Notes: generated from the letters alone by a model not told the origin. A DNA stretch of 36,474 bases from CAZAYP01 sp964489425 [NCBI: uncultured Verrucomicrobiota bacterium] (GCA_964489425.1 CAZAYP010000059.1:1-36474), one strand, 5' to 3'; counted from the stretch's first letter, positions 6,511 through 16,301 are shown. Numbers and translations are program-made.

Positions 6511-9102
6511 TCAGTGCCCCTCAAGAAAATCCCGGGCGATCTGGTTTTGGGGATCAATGCTCAAGGCGATGGCCAACTCCTCCCTGGCTTGCGGGCTGCC
6601 CGGATGGCTCTCAAGTTCGATCCCCCGCGCCTCCAGCAGGTGCGTGAACGAGTCAGAGACCCTCGCGATCTGGGCCTGCTCACCGGGAGTCGCGTCCAGG
6701 AGATATGGCGTAATCGCCTCCCGATTTCTGACCAGCGCGGCATAGAGCGGAACCAGCAGGCTGGCGCGATTGCTGAAGGCCAGAGACCTTGGCGCCACGT
6801 AATCCAGGTAAGGGAAATCGTCGGTGTTCAGGATGATGGAGTCGCCCAGAAACGTTCCCAAGGCGCGGTCGCCGATCATGAAACAGGCCAGCAGATCTTC
6901 CGGCCGGACCAGCCCGATCATGTCCAGATCCGCCTTAATCTCCGGTCGCTGAAGGCGCTGCGCAAAGGTCGAAGGCACGATGCGCAGCGGTTGCTGCATG
7001 CCCAGGATGATCGTCCACTCATTGCGGCCCACGGGCGTATGGAACAGGTAAACATGGGGGAAAACGGCCTTTAGTGAGCGCGTGGCAACCCGGAAATCTT
7101 CCACCGAAAGGCCGTACATAGGCAGCCACGCAGAAAATATCCCATTGGAGGTGAGGTGCTGCCGGCACAGGCGGAAATAGTCGCGGGAGTAGAGCCCGCC
7201 GTTGCCGGCATACCGCGGGTGGATCGAGTCGGAGAGGATGACGTCGTAGGTGGCGCGAGATTTGACCAGGAAACTGCGCGCATCATCCACAGTCACGTGG
7301 ACCCGCGGGTCATCCAGAACCCGTTGATTAACCTCACCAAACTGATCCTGCGCCTTGAGGATGGCAGCGGTGATTTCCACGCAGTCCACCCGGGAAACCG
7401 GATGCCGGGTAACTGACCAGGCCGTGCCACCAGAGCCAAAGCCAATCTGCAACACGCGGCGTGGATCCGGATTCAGCAACAGGGCCAGGTGCGCCTGGAG
7501 TTTCTGGGTGGTCTGGAATCTCCGATCGGTACCGGCCACGTTGACGCCGTTAATCGAGAGTGTGCGATGGGCGCCGTATTGCTCGATGGTAACGGTGCCG
7601 CCGATATCCTCCTTCAAGTAGGTCAGCGTCGTTTCGGGCGTAGTGAAGATCGCCGTGACAAAGGTGCGCTCAGGGATCACGAACAACGCGCTCCAACCCA
7701 CCAGCGCGGTCAGCGCCACCAGAACGGGCATCCGCAACGGGGCAATCCGGATCCGGCCATCCTTCCACCCGCGACAGCCCACGATGAGCGCCCCGATCAG
7801 CAGATTCAACACGGCCATGAAAATCAGGCTGCGCAGCGTGCCCCAGAACGGGATCATTAGGAAGCCCGCGGCCAATGAGCCGGCCACACCGCCCACGGTG
7901 TCCACAAAATAGGACGCGCCTACGCCAGACCCGACCTGCTGGCGGCAAGCCGCGACAAACTTGCCCACCACGGGAAAGGTCATGCCCATGATCAGGCCGG
8001 AAGGGAAAACAAACACCATGGCAATGAGCGTTCTCAGGATGATGAACGTGGCCGGGTCGCCAAAGCGCAATTGACCATCGCGAAGCAACAAACCGTTCAG
8101 TCCTTCAACGATGGCGGTAACGCTGGTTAATGTTGCCAGCACAACGACCCCAAGGAGAACTTGGAGAAGCGCGAAAAGCAGCGGCAGCCGCGGATGTCGG
8201 TCAATCCAGGGCGCGGCCAGCAGGCTGCCGACGGCGAGCCCACCCAGGTACGTCGTGAGCATCACGGTGAACCAGTAGGTGGTGCCCCCGTTCAGAAAGA
8301 TCAGAACGCGCAGCCACAACACTTCGTAGGCCATGGATGTAAACCCGGCCAGGCCGAACAGCAGCAACACGAGCCGCACAAACCACGCTGGCGGCAGGGA
8401 GCAGGGATCCGGTGTCGATACGCTGGGCGCCAAGGATTGGACCGGAGCGCCCGGCGGATCGGCGTTTGTTGAAGCGCTTTCCCGCCCCCGGCTCAGAACC
8501 AGGGCGAGGGCCCCCACCGCAAAATTGATCAGCACGGCTAACGCCGTGGTCCGCGCGACACCCAGCGCGCCAATCAAGTACAAGCCGCTGAGGGCGCAGC
8601 CAGTAACGGCCCCGAGAGTATTCCAGCCGTACAGCAGGCTCAACTTCCGGCCCAGCGATCCGAAACGGTCGTGCAGGTGGCGGGCAAGCAAAGGGAGTGT
8701 GCCGCCCAGGAGCACGGTGGGCACCATCAAGATGCCCATGATCAGCGCAGCTTGAACCAGGCTGGTGGTGGCGTAACTCTGCTCCGCCGGCGCGTGGCGC
8801 AGGTAAAACGTGGCCACGCCTTTCAGCGTGGAGGGAAACAGGAGCGCCAGGACGCCGACCAGGAATTCCAGGACCCCGTAGACCGCCAGTGGACGAGGGA
8901 TGCGGTCCGCCAACCTGCCGAACAGCCAACTGCCAAGCGCCAGCCCGCCCATGAAGCCGGCCAAGATTGTTGCGGCGGCATACGCTGTGTTGCCGAACAC
9001 GAGGGACAGATGCCGCATCCAGACGATTTCGTAGACCAGCGCGCTGAATCCGGAAGCGAAAAACAAGAGCATAATCGGTACGGCGCCTGTTTTGCTCTTC
9101 AT
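6511..9102 (-). CDS. fused multi-pass membrane / spermidine-synthase-like protein
   Basis: 863 residues. Residues 1-470 hold about a dozen hydrophobic segments in two related halves: FASGFSALVYEIVW at about 15-28 and GLAGFTSMAYEVLWLR at about 250-265 begin each half. Residues 490-760 form a spermidine-synthase-like Rossmann domain with LQIGFGSGGT (551-560), CVEI (Glu576), DDARS (606-610) and ILSDSIH (Asp625, where the family has its catalytic Asp). A short helical C-terminus follows. Fused proteins of this kind are widespread and poorly studied; polyamine synthesis is not proven and an aminopropyl or methyl transfer at the membrane is possible. The start at 9102 puts the first membrane segment at the N-terminus. 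A longer reading to 9300 adds unrelated sequence. Confidence 0.85.
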   Translation of the reverse strand: MKSKTGAVPIMLLFFASGFSALVYEIVWMRHLSLVFGNTAYAAATILAGFMGGLALGSWLFGRLADRIPRPLAVYGVLEFLVGVLALLFPSTLKGVATFYLRHAPAEQSYATTSLVQAALIMGILMVPTVLLGGTLPLLARHLHDRFGSLGRKLSLLYGWNTLGAVTGCALSGLYLIGALGVARTTALAVLINFAVGALALVLSRGRESASTNADPPGAPVQSLAPSVSTPDPCSLPPAWFVRLVLLLFGLAGFTSMAYEVLWLRVLIFLNGGTTYWFTVMLTTYLGGLAVGSLLAAPWIDRHPRLPLLFALLQVLLGVVVLATLTSVTAIVEGLNGLLLRDGQLRFGDPATFIILRTLIAMVFVFPSGLIMGMTFPVVGKFVAACRQQVGSGVGASYFVDTVGGVAGSLAAGFLMIPFWGTLRSLIFMAVLNLLIGALIVGCRGWKDGRIRIAPLRMPVLVALTALVGWSALFVIPERTFVTAIFTTPETTLTYLKEDIGGTVTIEQYGAHRTLSINGVNVAGTDRRFQTTQKLQAHLALLLNPDPRRVLQIGFGSGGTAWSVTRHPVSRVDCVEITAAILKAQDQFGEVNQRVLDDPRVHVTVDDARSFLVKSRATYDVILSDSIHPRYAGNGGLYSRDYFRLCRQHLTSNGIFSAWLPMYGLSVEDFRVATRSLKAVFPHVYLFHTPVGRNEWTIILGMQQPLRIVPSTFAQRLQRPEIKADLDMIGLVRPEDLLACFMIGDRALGTFLGDSIILNTDDFPYLDYVAPRSLAFSNRASLLVPLYAALVRNREAITPYLLDATPGEQAQIARVSDSFTHLLEARGIELESHPGSPQAREELAIALSIDPQNQIARDFLEGH

Positions 9103-9480
9103 CGTATGCCAAGACCCGTCTTGCCCGTCGTTGTTTTTTATTTGTTGATCACTCGTTTTAGCGAGCGATCGTTTCAGGTCGTTCCGCAACCAGCGAGCCG
9201 CAGACGCGACCATGGGGGCATGGTAGGTCCCCATGATGAATAAATCAACCCTCGCCCAAAAATGCATCCCCCATGCGTGTTGGCGATCGCGGAGCGCCAT
9301 GGCGCCGAGCTTCCAAGCATTACATTACTCAGCCCGGTCAGGAGGCCATGATCGCCGCCCTGCGCCTGCGCGAAACCATGATTATCCCAGCCTGGCGCAA
9401 CCGCTGCCCGCCTGACCTGCCCATACGTGCCGACGATCATATCAGGCCCCACGCGCGATGGATTTCACGCGGGAGGACCT
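9103..9480. other. gap with no supported gene
   Basis: The promoter region of the minus-strand membrane synthase gene, then GC-rich sequence without a recognisable gene up to the IS630 fragment. Open frames on both strands are compositionally poor and match nothing I know. Confidence 0.35.
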
Positions 9481-9727
9481 GGTGTCGCTTGGCGTTGGCT
9501 GCTGCGGCCGGTCAAGAGGATCGGGAGATCGCGTTGGGTGAGGACGTGAATCGGCATACGGCAAGTTTATGGCGGCATCGCGTAGCAGCGGAAGGGATTG
9601 GCGCGGTGTGGGAGATTCGCGTTGGGCGGGGGCGCAAGCCGCACTATGATCTAAAGAAACGGGATGCGATGGTAGAGGCTACACTTCATAGTCGGCCCAA
9701 AGGACAGAGCCAGTGGAGTTGTCGGAC
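9481..9727 (+). pseudogene. IS630-family transposase, N-terminal HTH fragment
   Basis: About 80 residues in one frame: RLALAAAAGQEDREIALGED, then a helix-turn-helix continuing HTASLWRHRVAAEGI, GRGRKPHYD and RPKGQSQWSCR. This is the N-terminal DNA-binding part of an IS630 (Tc1/mariner-like) transposase. The DDE catalytic domain is absent. At about 9727 the sequence switches to the end of another element on the opposite strand. There is no proper start codon upstream. It is a dead scar. Confidence 0.7.
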
Positions 9728-10087
9728 CCACGAGCCCCCATTCGTTTTTTTTCGCAGGATCGCCAGTTCCACGCTCAAGTCAGCCAGCGTTCGTTCCTTG
9801 GCCTCCAATTCCTGCTTGAGCGCGGTGTATTCCTCCAAGGGCACGGACTTGGGCTTGGGCCCGCAGCGGGCCTGCAAACGTTCCAAGGCGCCTTCCTTGA
9901 CCTGCTCGCGAATCCTGGCCAAATCGGAGGAATACAGGCCCTCCCGGCGCAATAGTTCGCCGACCGGCTTTTCGCCGCGTTCGGCTTCCAGAAAAATCTG
10001 GAACTTCTTGTCCGCTGGCAGATGGCGGCGTTGGCCGGTTACCTCAGGAGAACTTCCATTCTTCGTTGCTTCTTCTTTTTCGCTCAT
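9686..10087 (-). CDS. IS3-type transposase subunit (OrfA-like HTH protein), partner missing
   Basis: 133 residues starting MSEKEEATKNG. A helix-turn-helix begins at RRHLPADKKFQIFLEAERGE and continues KPVGELLRREGLYSSDLARI. A C-terminal coiled coil (LKQELEAKERTLADLSVELA) follows, as in OrfA of IS3-like elements. OrfA binds the element ends and normally needs the OrfB integrase made by frameshifting; no OrfB is present here. The last 15 or so residues (after RKKTNGG) run into the neighbouring IS630 scar and are probably not native. ATG at 10087 is chosen because the family homologous part begins just after it. Confidence 0.6.
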   Translation of the reverse strand: MSEKEEATKNGSSPEVTGQRRHLPADKKFQIFLEAERGEKPVGELLRREGLYSSDLARIREQVKEGALERLQARCGPKPKSVPLEEYTALKQELEAKERTLADLSVELAILRKKTNGGSWVRQLHWLCPLGRL

Positions 10088-10374
10088 GACATGGTCCTTG
10101 TTGCGGTCAGGCCTTCCCCGACCGGACTCGGTCGCCCTCCGGGCTCCCTCCTCCGGCCGGGGAAATCGCACCCCCGGCGCTTAACCATGTAGTGTAATTC
10201 ATCCCGCCCCTGGACTCACGATCTCAAAAACGCCGCGCGGTGATGAGCAAGCTGGCCGACCAGCCCCAGGTCAGCTCCCAGCAGGTGGTCCAGCCCGAGA
10301 TCGTGCGGCCGGAGATCGTCCGGGTGCCGGAGTCTTCAGAGGACATGAGATCGGCCGGCTTGCCGGCGTTGGGA

Positions 10375-12456
10375 CTAAAATGACGGGCGATCGATTTCCT
10401 CCCGCAGTTGGCGATATACAGGGATAAACCGGCCAGCGTTTCGAATACCATCATCCGCCAGCGCCTTTGCCTTGTCGCGTTGCCCGGTTTTCAAATAGGA
10501 AGTCAGCAGGGCTTGATCGCAGGCCACCAAATCTTCATTGGCCATGTGCGGGCGCGCCGCCTGCAGGTACGGGATGGCCTCGGCCCATTCGCCTCGCAAC
10601 TGGTACAGGCGGCCGATGTAACGCTCGGTGAAACCGGTTGACGCCTCTCCGTGCGCCAGCAGATACATCCCCTGACGGATGGTCGTGGACGCCAGGTCGC
10701 GAGCGCCGGTGTACAAGCGCCCCGATATTTTTTCCCGGCAGGCCAGCATGAAGTAGATGTATTCCAGATGCCAGGAGGTGTATTCGGGCACTTGGCTGGC
10801 GGCGATTTCATACAAGTGTAACGCCTCGTCGATCCTGTTTTCGCGCAACAGGACGCGCGCCACCATGCCGGCAATCGGCCGCAGGGCGCCCGCATGCGGG
10901 CGCTCGGTTTGCCATTGGCGTACCGTCTCGAGGACGCCGGGCGACATACGCGCTTCCGCCTGCCGGCAGGCCTGGTCGTACCTCTCGAAAACCGCGGGAT
11001 TGGCGCGCTTCATAAACGGCACGTTGAAAAGAACCCGCAGGGTGTGGTTCACCCGGTACTCGTCGTAAACATTCGCCCCCTGCTCGCGCATCAGCGGTTG
11101 GTCTCCCGGAATGCCGGCGAGCGCCTCGGCGGGAACCCGCAACCCGCCCGGTAAATTGGTCATGGATGCGACCAGCATCCGGGCGGCCTTGACCTGGCCT
11201 GGCAAAGACATGTGCACGTGGTCGTCCAGCCACTCCCAACCCGGGGCGCCCACAATGCTTTCCTGCCTGAAACGACTGGCCAAGTCGCACAGGATCGCCC
11301 CCTTTTCCCGAGCAACGAGGCGGATCGCCTCCTCGGTTCTGGAAGTGGGGCGCCAGGGCAGGGTGTCGAAATCACGGGCGGCCAGAAAGGCCCGGCGCGC
11401 GCCTTGGAGGTCGCCGATTGCAACACTGGCGCGACCAATCATGAAACGAGCGGTCGCATGGCGCGGGGCCAGACCAGCCGCCCGCCGAAACAGCCGGAGC
11501 GCCTCGGAAGGACTCGTCGACAGCCGCGCGGACCCGTCCATCAAGAGCGACCGAACCTCGTTCCGCCGCGATTCATCCAAGCCCGCAACGTCATCCGCGC
11601 CCAGGGGCGCAAGGCCGGACTCATTGCTTGCCGTGGTGCACACTATGGACGGGATGCCGGCGGCACGGGCCTGGTCCAGCATGGCCCCCAGGAACACGGT
11701 CAGGTTGCGGCCGGCCGCCTCCCGCAAGGCGGATTGCGCGGGAATAACGGTTTGCCCGATCATTTCTTCCATGAGGGTCTGACCGGCTTCCTTGTTCCCG
11801 GCATGGATCCAGCCATTGGCCTGTTGCACGAGCGCAAGCCCCCGCAGGGCGCGCAGGGCGCGCAACGTCCAGGGCGGCAGGGTGCCCGAAGCGTTGATGG
11901 ACCCGGTCCCGTAGGCGCCGAAAAACTCGTTGTTGCCGACATAAAACACGAACAGGTCCGGATCAAACTTCAGCGCGTCGTTCACCAGGTACACCAGGGG
12001 GAAACTGGCCACCGCGGTGATGCCCAGGTTAATCACCTCGACCTTGCGGTCGGGCCAAATGGATTGCAGGATTGCCTGCATGAAAGCTGAAATGGAAAGG
12101 TTGCGCGGCTGGGGATATCCCTTGGCCGCCGACTCGCCCACCAGGAAAATCCGCACGACGTTGCCCGGTTTGGGCATGACCAAATTCGATTGGTCCGCAT
12201 AGCCCGGACGGTCGGGATTGGTAAAAAAATAGGGTTTTGCGGCAGCCGGCTCCACGATGCAAAGCGTTTCGCCCGACGGCAACGGCCCGGCTTCGCGAAT
12301 GAAATCCGGATAGCCGCCCCATCCCAGCAGGCGCAGCGTGAACTCAATGGCCACCAGGATCAGGAGCGGCAGACTGGCCGCCAGCGCCTTGAACAGGAGA
12401 ACTTTTTCCCGCGCCGGCTTATTCGACCCGGATGCGATAGTAGGCCGAACCCGCAT
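10375..12456 (-). CDS. membrane-anchored SGNH/GDSL-type hydrolase with TPR-like C-terminus
   Basis: 693 residues. An N-terminal membrane anchor (about 22-43) is followed by an extracytoplasmic SGNH fold. Visible blocks are VGESAAKG (nucleophile Ser109), NLGI (Gly145), VGNNEF (Asn175/176, Glu177) and, much later, DDHVHMSLPGQ, which supplies the Asp-His pair. Between them is a helical repeat insert (ALRLFRRAAGLAPRHATARF). The C-terminal third is made of TPR-like helices (LYEIAASQVPEY, IGRLYQLRGEWAEAIPYL). Such proteins are esterases or acyl-transfer enzymes on envelope polysaccharides; the substrate is unknown. The start at 12456 overlaps the upstream secreted-protein gene by 38 bases, so the two form an operon. 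Confidence 0.8.
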   Translation of the reverse strand: MRVRPTIASGSNKPAREKVLLFKALAASLPLLILVAIEFTLRLLGWGGYPDFIREAGPLPSGETLCIVEPAAAKPYFFTNPDRPGYADQSNLVMPKPGNVVRIFLVGESAAKGYPQPRNLSISAFMQAILQSIWPDRKVEVINLGITAVASFPLVYLVNDALKFDPDLFVFYVGNNEFFGAYGTGSINASGTLPPWTLRALRALRGLALVQQANGWIHAGNKEAGQTLMEEMIGQTVIPAQSALREAAGRNLTVFLGAMLDQARAAGIPSIVCTTASNESGLAPLGADDVAGLDESRRNEVRSLLMDGSARLSTSPSEALRLFRRAAGLAPRHATARFMIGRASVAIGDLQGARRAFLAARDFDTLPWRPTSRTEEAIRLVAREKGAILCDLASRFRQESIVGAPGWEWLDDHVHMSLPGQVKAARMLVASMTNLPGGLRVPAEALAGIPGDQPLMREQGANVYDEYRVNHTLRVLFNVPFMKRANPAVFERYDQACRQAEARMSPGVLETVRQWQTERPHAGALRPIAGMVARVLLRENRIDEALHLYEIAASQVPEYTSWHLEYIYFMLACREKISGRLYTGARDLASTTIRQGMYLLAHGEASTGFTERYIGRLYQLRGEWAEAIPYLQAARPHMANEDLVACDQALLTSYLKTGQRDKAKALADDGIRNAGRFIPVYRQLREEIDRPSF

Positions 12457-13621
12457 GGTCCACCCGATCGGTATAGGTGTTGGCCGGAGGCGTCGCGGGA
12501 ATATCCGTTGCAATGGACTGGAACGGCTGCTTCAAATCATAGGCCCGCTGTACTTCATAGGTGTCCTGCGCCCGGCTCAACCAGCGCAGGACCATGCCGT
12601 CGGAGGAGACCGCCAGGTTTTCGAGGCGCGGATGGCTGACGGCCGCGTCAAACGGCCCGTATTCCTGCACGCCGCCATCCGTTTCATGTTCCACGAGTTT
12701 ATATCGGAACGTGTCGGTCGCATTCGCTCCGGCATCTTCAATACAATAAGAAGCGCCGCGGCCGCCATCGGGCCAGCCTTGGGCCGCGATCATCGCCGCA
12801 TTCACCTTGACCCACGCGCCGCCTTGCTCGCGGTACACATCGAATCCAACGGATTCCTCTTCGGAAGCGGTCTGCCAACAAACCATGAAGACGCTGTTCC
12901 GTTCCTGCAGATAAAAATCGTACAGCACCACGCGCGTGGGTCCAGCCACGGTATAAGAATTCAACCCCACCCCGCTTTCGCCGGTGGTCTTGGAGGTGTA
13001 GGTTTGTGACCATGACGTGATGCTGACATTGGGATTGGCCAGCGCGTCAACCGCCGAGTCACTTCCACCACCTCCGGAGGAATAGGCGTCGAAATAAAAG
13101 GTGTCATGGACGGAAAGCCCCAAGGTGGCGAGCGGCACCGCGAAGGACAGTTTGCTTGTGGCCCCGCCAGAAAAGGTGAAGGTTGCCGTCGCGGGTCCCG
13201 CCCAACTGCTGTTGGTGTACTGCCACAACTGGCATCCACCACCACCATCCACCCACGAACCGAGCCAGAAATCCATGCCGCCGCCGGGAGAATCCAAATT
13301 GATGGGCCGGCCCCACCCATTCCCCGTGTCTGTTCCCGCCGTATTTTCTGTCGCAATGCCAATCAAGAACTTGCCCCAATCCGTGGTGGTCACGTCCCCG
13401 TTGAGCGCGAGCGAGAAAAAAACATCCGCAGCGTTGTTGGACACTTCCATGCTGATGATATCCAGCGTGCCGCCGCCCGTGGCTATGCCCGGATCAATAT
13501 CGCCCACCGCGTCGCTGTAGGGCGAATTGGTGCCTTGCGCGGCCCATGCCGGCGAAAGCATGCCTGCGAACATGACGATGCCACACCACCGCATTATCCG
13601 CTTCATACCGTTTCCGCTCAT
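12419..13621 (-). CDS. secreted protein with beta-sandwich and Fn3-like domains
   Basis: 400 residues. It has a signal peptide (MKRIMRWCGIVMFAGMLSPAWA, cleaved before AQG). The first domain (about 25-190) is Gly/Ser/Thr-rich beta-type sequence (DVFFSLALNGDVTTTDWGKF, then FLIGIATEN), like carbohydrate-binding or DOMON-like modules. The second (about 205-330) opens RVVLYDFYLQERNSVFMVCW and has TASEEESVGFDVYRE, typical of Fn3-like domains in extracellular proteins. The C-terminus repeats a similar strand pattern (VLRWLSRAQDTYEVQRAYD). It may bind surface glycans together with the SGNH hydrolase encoded just downstream. The start at 13621 has GGGAGG four bases upstream; an ATG at 13606 would also keep the signal peptide. 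Confidence 0.7.
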   Translation of the reverse strand: MSGNGMKRIMRWCGIVMFAGMLSPAWAAQGTNSPYSDAVGDIDPGIATGGGTLDIISMEVSNNAADVFFSLALNGDVTTTDWGKFLIGIATENTAGTDTGNGWGRPINLDSPGGGMDFWLGSWVDGGGGCQLWQYTNSSWAGPATATFTFSGGATSKLSFAVPLATLGLSVHDTFYFDAYSSGGGGSDSAVDALANPNVSITSWSQTYTSKTTGESGVGLNSYTVAGPTRVVLYDFYLQERNSVFMVCWQTASEEESVGFDVYREQGGAWVKVNAAMIAAQGWPDGGRGASYCIEDAGANATDTFRYKLVEHETDGGVQEYGPFDAAVSHPRLENLAVSSDGMVLRWLSRAQDTYEVQRAYDLKQPFQSIATDIPATPPANTYTDRVDHAGSAYYRIRVE

Positions 13622-13904
13622 TATACCTCCCCCGACCCCCAACTGGTTCCGATTGAGAAGTCGCTTCCGCGACGTTGCTGATACGCGCCCGATGTGATGG
13701 TTCTGAAGCGACATATTTATTATGACATGCTTGCAGGACATAGACAGAAACACAAGAACAAAAGACATCCTGCATAAGCTTGCTGAAATGTTCGGCAGCC
13801 TCCTGGGACATGGCGCGGTAGTGCTCCTGGCCGGATGCAGGAACAGCGACTCGATATGTTCACTAACCGCACCAGCACCCATTACGGCCGAGGCTGGCCC
13901 CAGC
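13622..13904. other. gap, no supported gene
   Basis: It contains the likely promoter of the secreted-protein operon and the left boundary of the second prophage remnant. A plus-strand frame from 13722 runs across the boundary, but its first 60 residues resemble nothing and only its end is phage protein. Confidence 0.4.
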
Positions 13905-14018
13905 TGTGTGCCGGTCAACGCCGGCACCTACCGGGCCCTGGCCATTGCCGAGGAATCCGGCAAGGACGGCCAGATCGTGCTCTGCCGGCCGGCCATGTTG
14001 GGCAACATCACAGTTTAG
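13905..14018 (+). pseudogene. 3' fragment of the small phage head protein gene
   Basis: The frame reads NAGTYRALAIAEESGKDGQI and then VLCRPAMLGNITV to a TAG stop. It matches the last 35 or so residues of the protein encoded at 128-547 on the minus strand. The 5' three-quarters is missing. It is followed after 21 bases by a capsid gene, the same order and spacing as at the left end of the window. Confidence 0.75.
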
Positions 14019-14039
14019 CAACCCCAAGGAGACCATCAG

Positions 14040-14750
14040 ATGAGCAGACTTCCTTCCATCATTTCCAGCCCCATGCTGCGCGAGTTCGCCCAAGGTGCTG
14101 CACAAGATTCAATCATGCCCGTGGCCGATTTCATCGCGCCCACGGTCCCGGTGCCGACCAGCACCGGCCGGTACAAGGTCTACACCGAGAAGAACCGGTT
14201 CCGCATCCCCAACACCCTGCGCACGCTGGGCGGCCGGGCCACGGAACTGCGGTTCGAGGCCACGGACGCCACGTTCAACTGCGAACCCCATGCCCTGGAC
14301 TACCCGGTGGACAACCTGGAGCAGCTTGAGGCTGAGGGGCTGGAGAACGTGCTCCGCGAGGGCGCGGTGGCCGTGGCCGAGGTCGCGGCCCTGGCGCACG
14401 AGAAGACCGTGATCGACGCCGCGATCCAGGCCGTGGGCAGTGTTTCGGACAAGGTCTGGAACGACGCGGCCAACCCGGTGGCCGACGTGGACGCCGCCAT
14501 CCTGAACGTGATCCGCACCTGCGGGGACGGCTCGCTCATGGGCGTTGGCGTCGTGTTCGGCGCCACGGCCTGGAGCATCTTCAATCACTGGTGATCAACG
14601 CGGTAGCCGCTTGCCGGCTGAACGTCGCTGTGGCGTAGGGGGGGACCACGCGTGAACTGGGTGGTCCTGGACGCGGCATCCAGTATAAGAACCCCGGCAC
14701 CATCACCAACCTGGTGCTGGAACCCGCAACACTCACATTCACCAGCGGGC
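14040..14750 (+). pseudogene. phage major capsid protein, frameshifted remnant
   Basis: The first 180 codons are intact: MSRLPSIISSPMLREF, then TSTGRYKVYTEKNRFRIPNT, ELRFEATDATFNCEPHALDY, VGVVFGATAW. The frame then stops at 14594 (SIFNHW). The adjacent frame gives the expected continuation SLVINAVAACRLNVAVA, and a third frame gives YKNPGTITNLVLEPATLTFT. At least two indels are needed to join them, so the gene is dead. The family is an HK97-fold major capsid protein by its resemblance to phage capsids with this 'GRYKVYTEKNRFRIP' segment. AAGGAG lies eight bases before the ATG. Confidence 0.8.
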
Positions 14751-14877
14751 TCAAACCGTCTACATCTCTGTCCATAAAAGCTATATTGTTGGCAAATATG
14801 CTATACTGTGTGCTATTTGTGTGCTTTAATATAGGGGTATGCAGCATGAAAACGCACACACAAGAAAGGCCCTGAAC

Positions 14878-16146
14878 ATGACCAGAAAAAGCCGTCGGGG
14901 ATACCTATATCGCCGGGGAGCGATCTGGTGGCTCCAGTATTCCGTGGCCGGCCAGGTGATCCGCGAGAGCTTGGAAACCACCAACAAGGCCGAAGCCGAA
15001 AAGCGCCGTTTCGAGAAGATGCGCCCCCTGCTCGCGGCCGAAAAGGCCGACGCCCTGGCCGTCATCGCCGCCCGCATGGATACCGCCAAGTTGGCCGACG
15101 AAGCCAACCCGCCGTTGACCCTGGCCCAATCCTGGGACGCCTACGTGGCGGCGCAGAATCGGAACAGCCCCAGCGCCCGCGTCCTGGCAAGTTACGGGTC
15201 CTATGTCGTCGAACTGAGAGCTTGGCTGCAGGAACACCATCCCAATGTGGCTTTCTTGCGCGACGTGACGCCCGAGATGGCTGCCGGCTACTTTTCGGCA
15301 TTGGATGCCCGCAATCTTACCTCCAGCAGCATCAACAAGCGGATGTTCTTGAGGACCTTTTTCAAGGTCCTGGCCAAGCCGGGCCGTATCCCGGCCAATC
15401 CGTTTGAGGAGATCGCCCTCCGGCGGCGGCACTGCGAAACCAAGCGGCCGTTGACCGTGGAGGAGATCAAGCGAGTCATTGAAACGGCTGAGGGGGAAAT
15501 GAAAACCCTGTTCATGATTGGCACATTCACCGGCCTGCGGCTGGCAGACTGCGCCACGTTGCAGTGGTCGGAAACCGATCTTGACCGGGGGATCATCCGC
15601 CGCATCCCGCGGAAAACAGCCCGGACCGGCCAGGTGGTCATCGTTGGGATTCCTGGTATCCTCGGGGAGCATCTGGCCAGGTTGCCGCGCCAAGGGCCGT
15701 TCGTCCTACCCGAGATCGCCGAATTTCACCGGACCCGCCTCACTGCCCTGAGCTTTACCATCCAGGCCCACCTCAAGCGGTGCGGTATCCAGACCGTCAA
15801 GGAAGGTACGGGGCCGGGGACCGACAAGCGCGGAGTGAGCATAGCCGGGTTTCATAGTCTGCGGCACAGCTTCATATCCATGCACGCCCAGGCCGGAACA
15901 CCGCAGGCCGTGCTGCAGAAACTGGTCGGCCATGGCAACCCGATCATGACCGAGCATTACACCCACATTTCGGAGAGCACCGCCAGGGCCACGGCCGCGG
16001 CTCTACCGGCCATCGTGGGCGAAGGGGTGCCGGTCAAGGCGCTGCCCGCCGCGCGCATGGTGCCAGCCTATGAAGTCCGGGCTCTGGCGGAAAGGCTGTC
16101 GGCGAAGAACTGGGCCGAAATCAAGGCAGAGATGCTGGCGCTGTGA
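14878..16146 (+). CDS. phage-type tyrosine recombinase (integrase)
   Basis: 422 residues. An N-terminal arm-binding segment (RRGYLYRRGAIWWLQYSV) is followed by a core-binding domain (about 80-185) and a C-terminal catalytic domain. The catalytic set is complete: Arg221 (TGLRLADC), Lys246 (RKTARTG), His326 and Arg329 (HSLRH), His352 (VGHGN) and Tyr361 (EHYTH). It cuts and rejoins DNA at attachment sites. It lies just after the dead capsid gene and before an excisionase-like gene, so it belongs to that prophage remnant. ATG 14878 is preferred; an in-frame ATG at 14839 would add 13 residues. No att repeat was found by eye. Confidence 0.93.
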   Translation: MTRKSRRGYLYRRGAIWWLQYSVAGQVIRESLETTNKAEAEKRRFEKMRPLLAAEKADALAVIAARMDTAKLADEANPPLTLAQSWDAYVAAQNRNSPSARVLASYGSYVVELRAWLQEHHPNVAFLRDVTPEMAAGYFSALDARNLTSSSINKRMFLRTFFKVLAKPGRIPANPFEEIALRRRHCETKRPLTVEEIKRVIETAEGEMKTLFMIGTFTGLRLADCATLQWSETDLDRGIIRRIPRKTARTGQVVIVGIPGILGEHLARLPRQGPFVLPEIAEFHRTRLTALSFTIQAHLKRCGIQTVKEGTGPGTDKRGVSIAGFHSLRHSFISMHAQAGTPQAVLQKLVGHGNPIMTEHYTHISESTARATAAALPAIVGEGVPVKALPAARMVPAYEVRALAERLSAKNWAEIKAEMLAL

Positions 16147-16301
16147 TTTCCTGGGGAGCAGTCACCCCACGAGGAAGGAGAAGAAAGAATGCGGAGATAT
16201 CAACAAACGAGGATGGCGTTCGTGGGCGCCGGTTTCAAGGACCACAAGACAAGACCGGGGCTGAGCGCAATGCAGGCACTCGGTGCAAGCAAAGGGCCTC
16301 T

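Noticed and set aside
10243-10383. Plus-strand 46-codon frame (MSKLADQPQVSSQQVVQPEI start) with coding-like composition
   Set aside because: It may be the 3' scrap of a lost gene. It is too short, is not recognised, and overlaps the SGNH gene's stop, so it is not called.
13722-13904. N-terminal part of the plus-strand frame that ends in the head-protein fragment
   Set aside because: It crosses the prophage boundary, and the first 60 residues match nothing. The fusion looks accidental.
14781-14877. Promoter and att site before the integrase
   Set aside because: The stretch is AT-rich with a TATACT, but there is no -35 at proper spacing and no repeated core elsewhere in the window.
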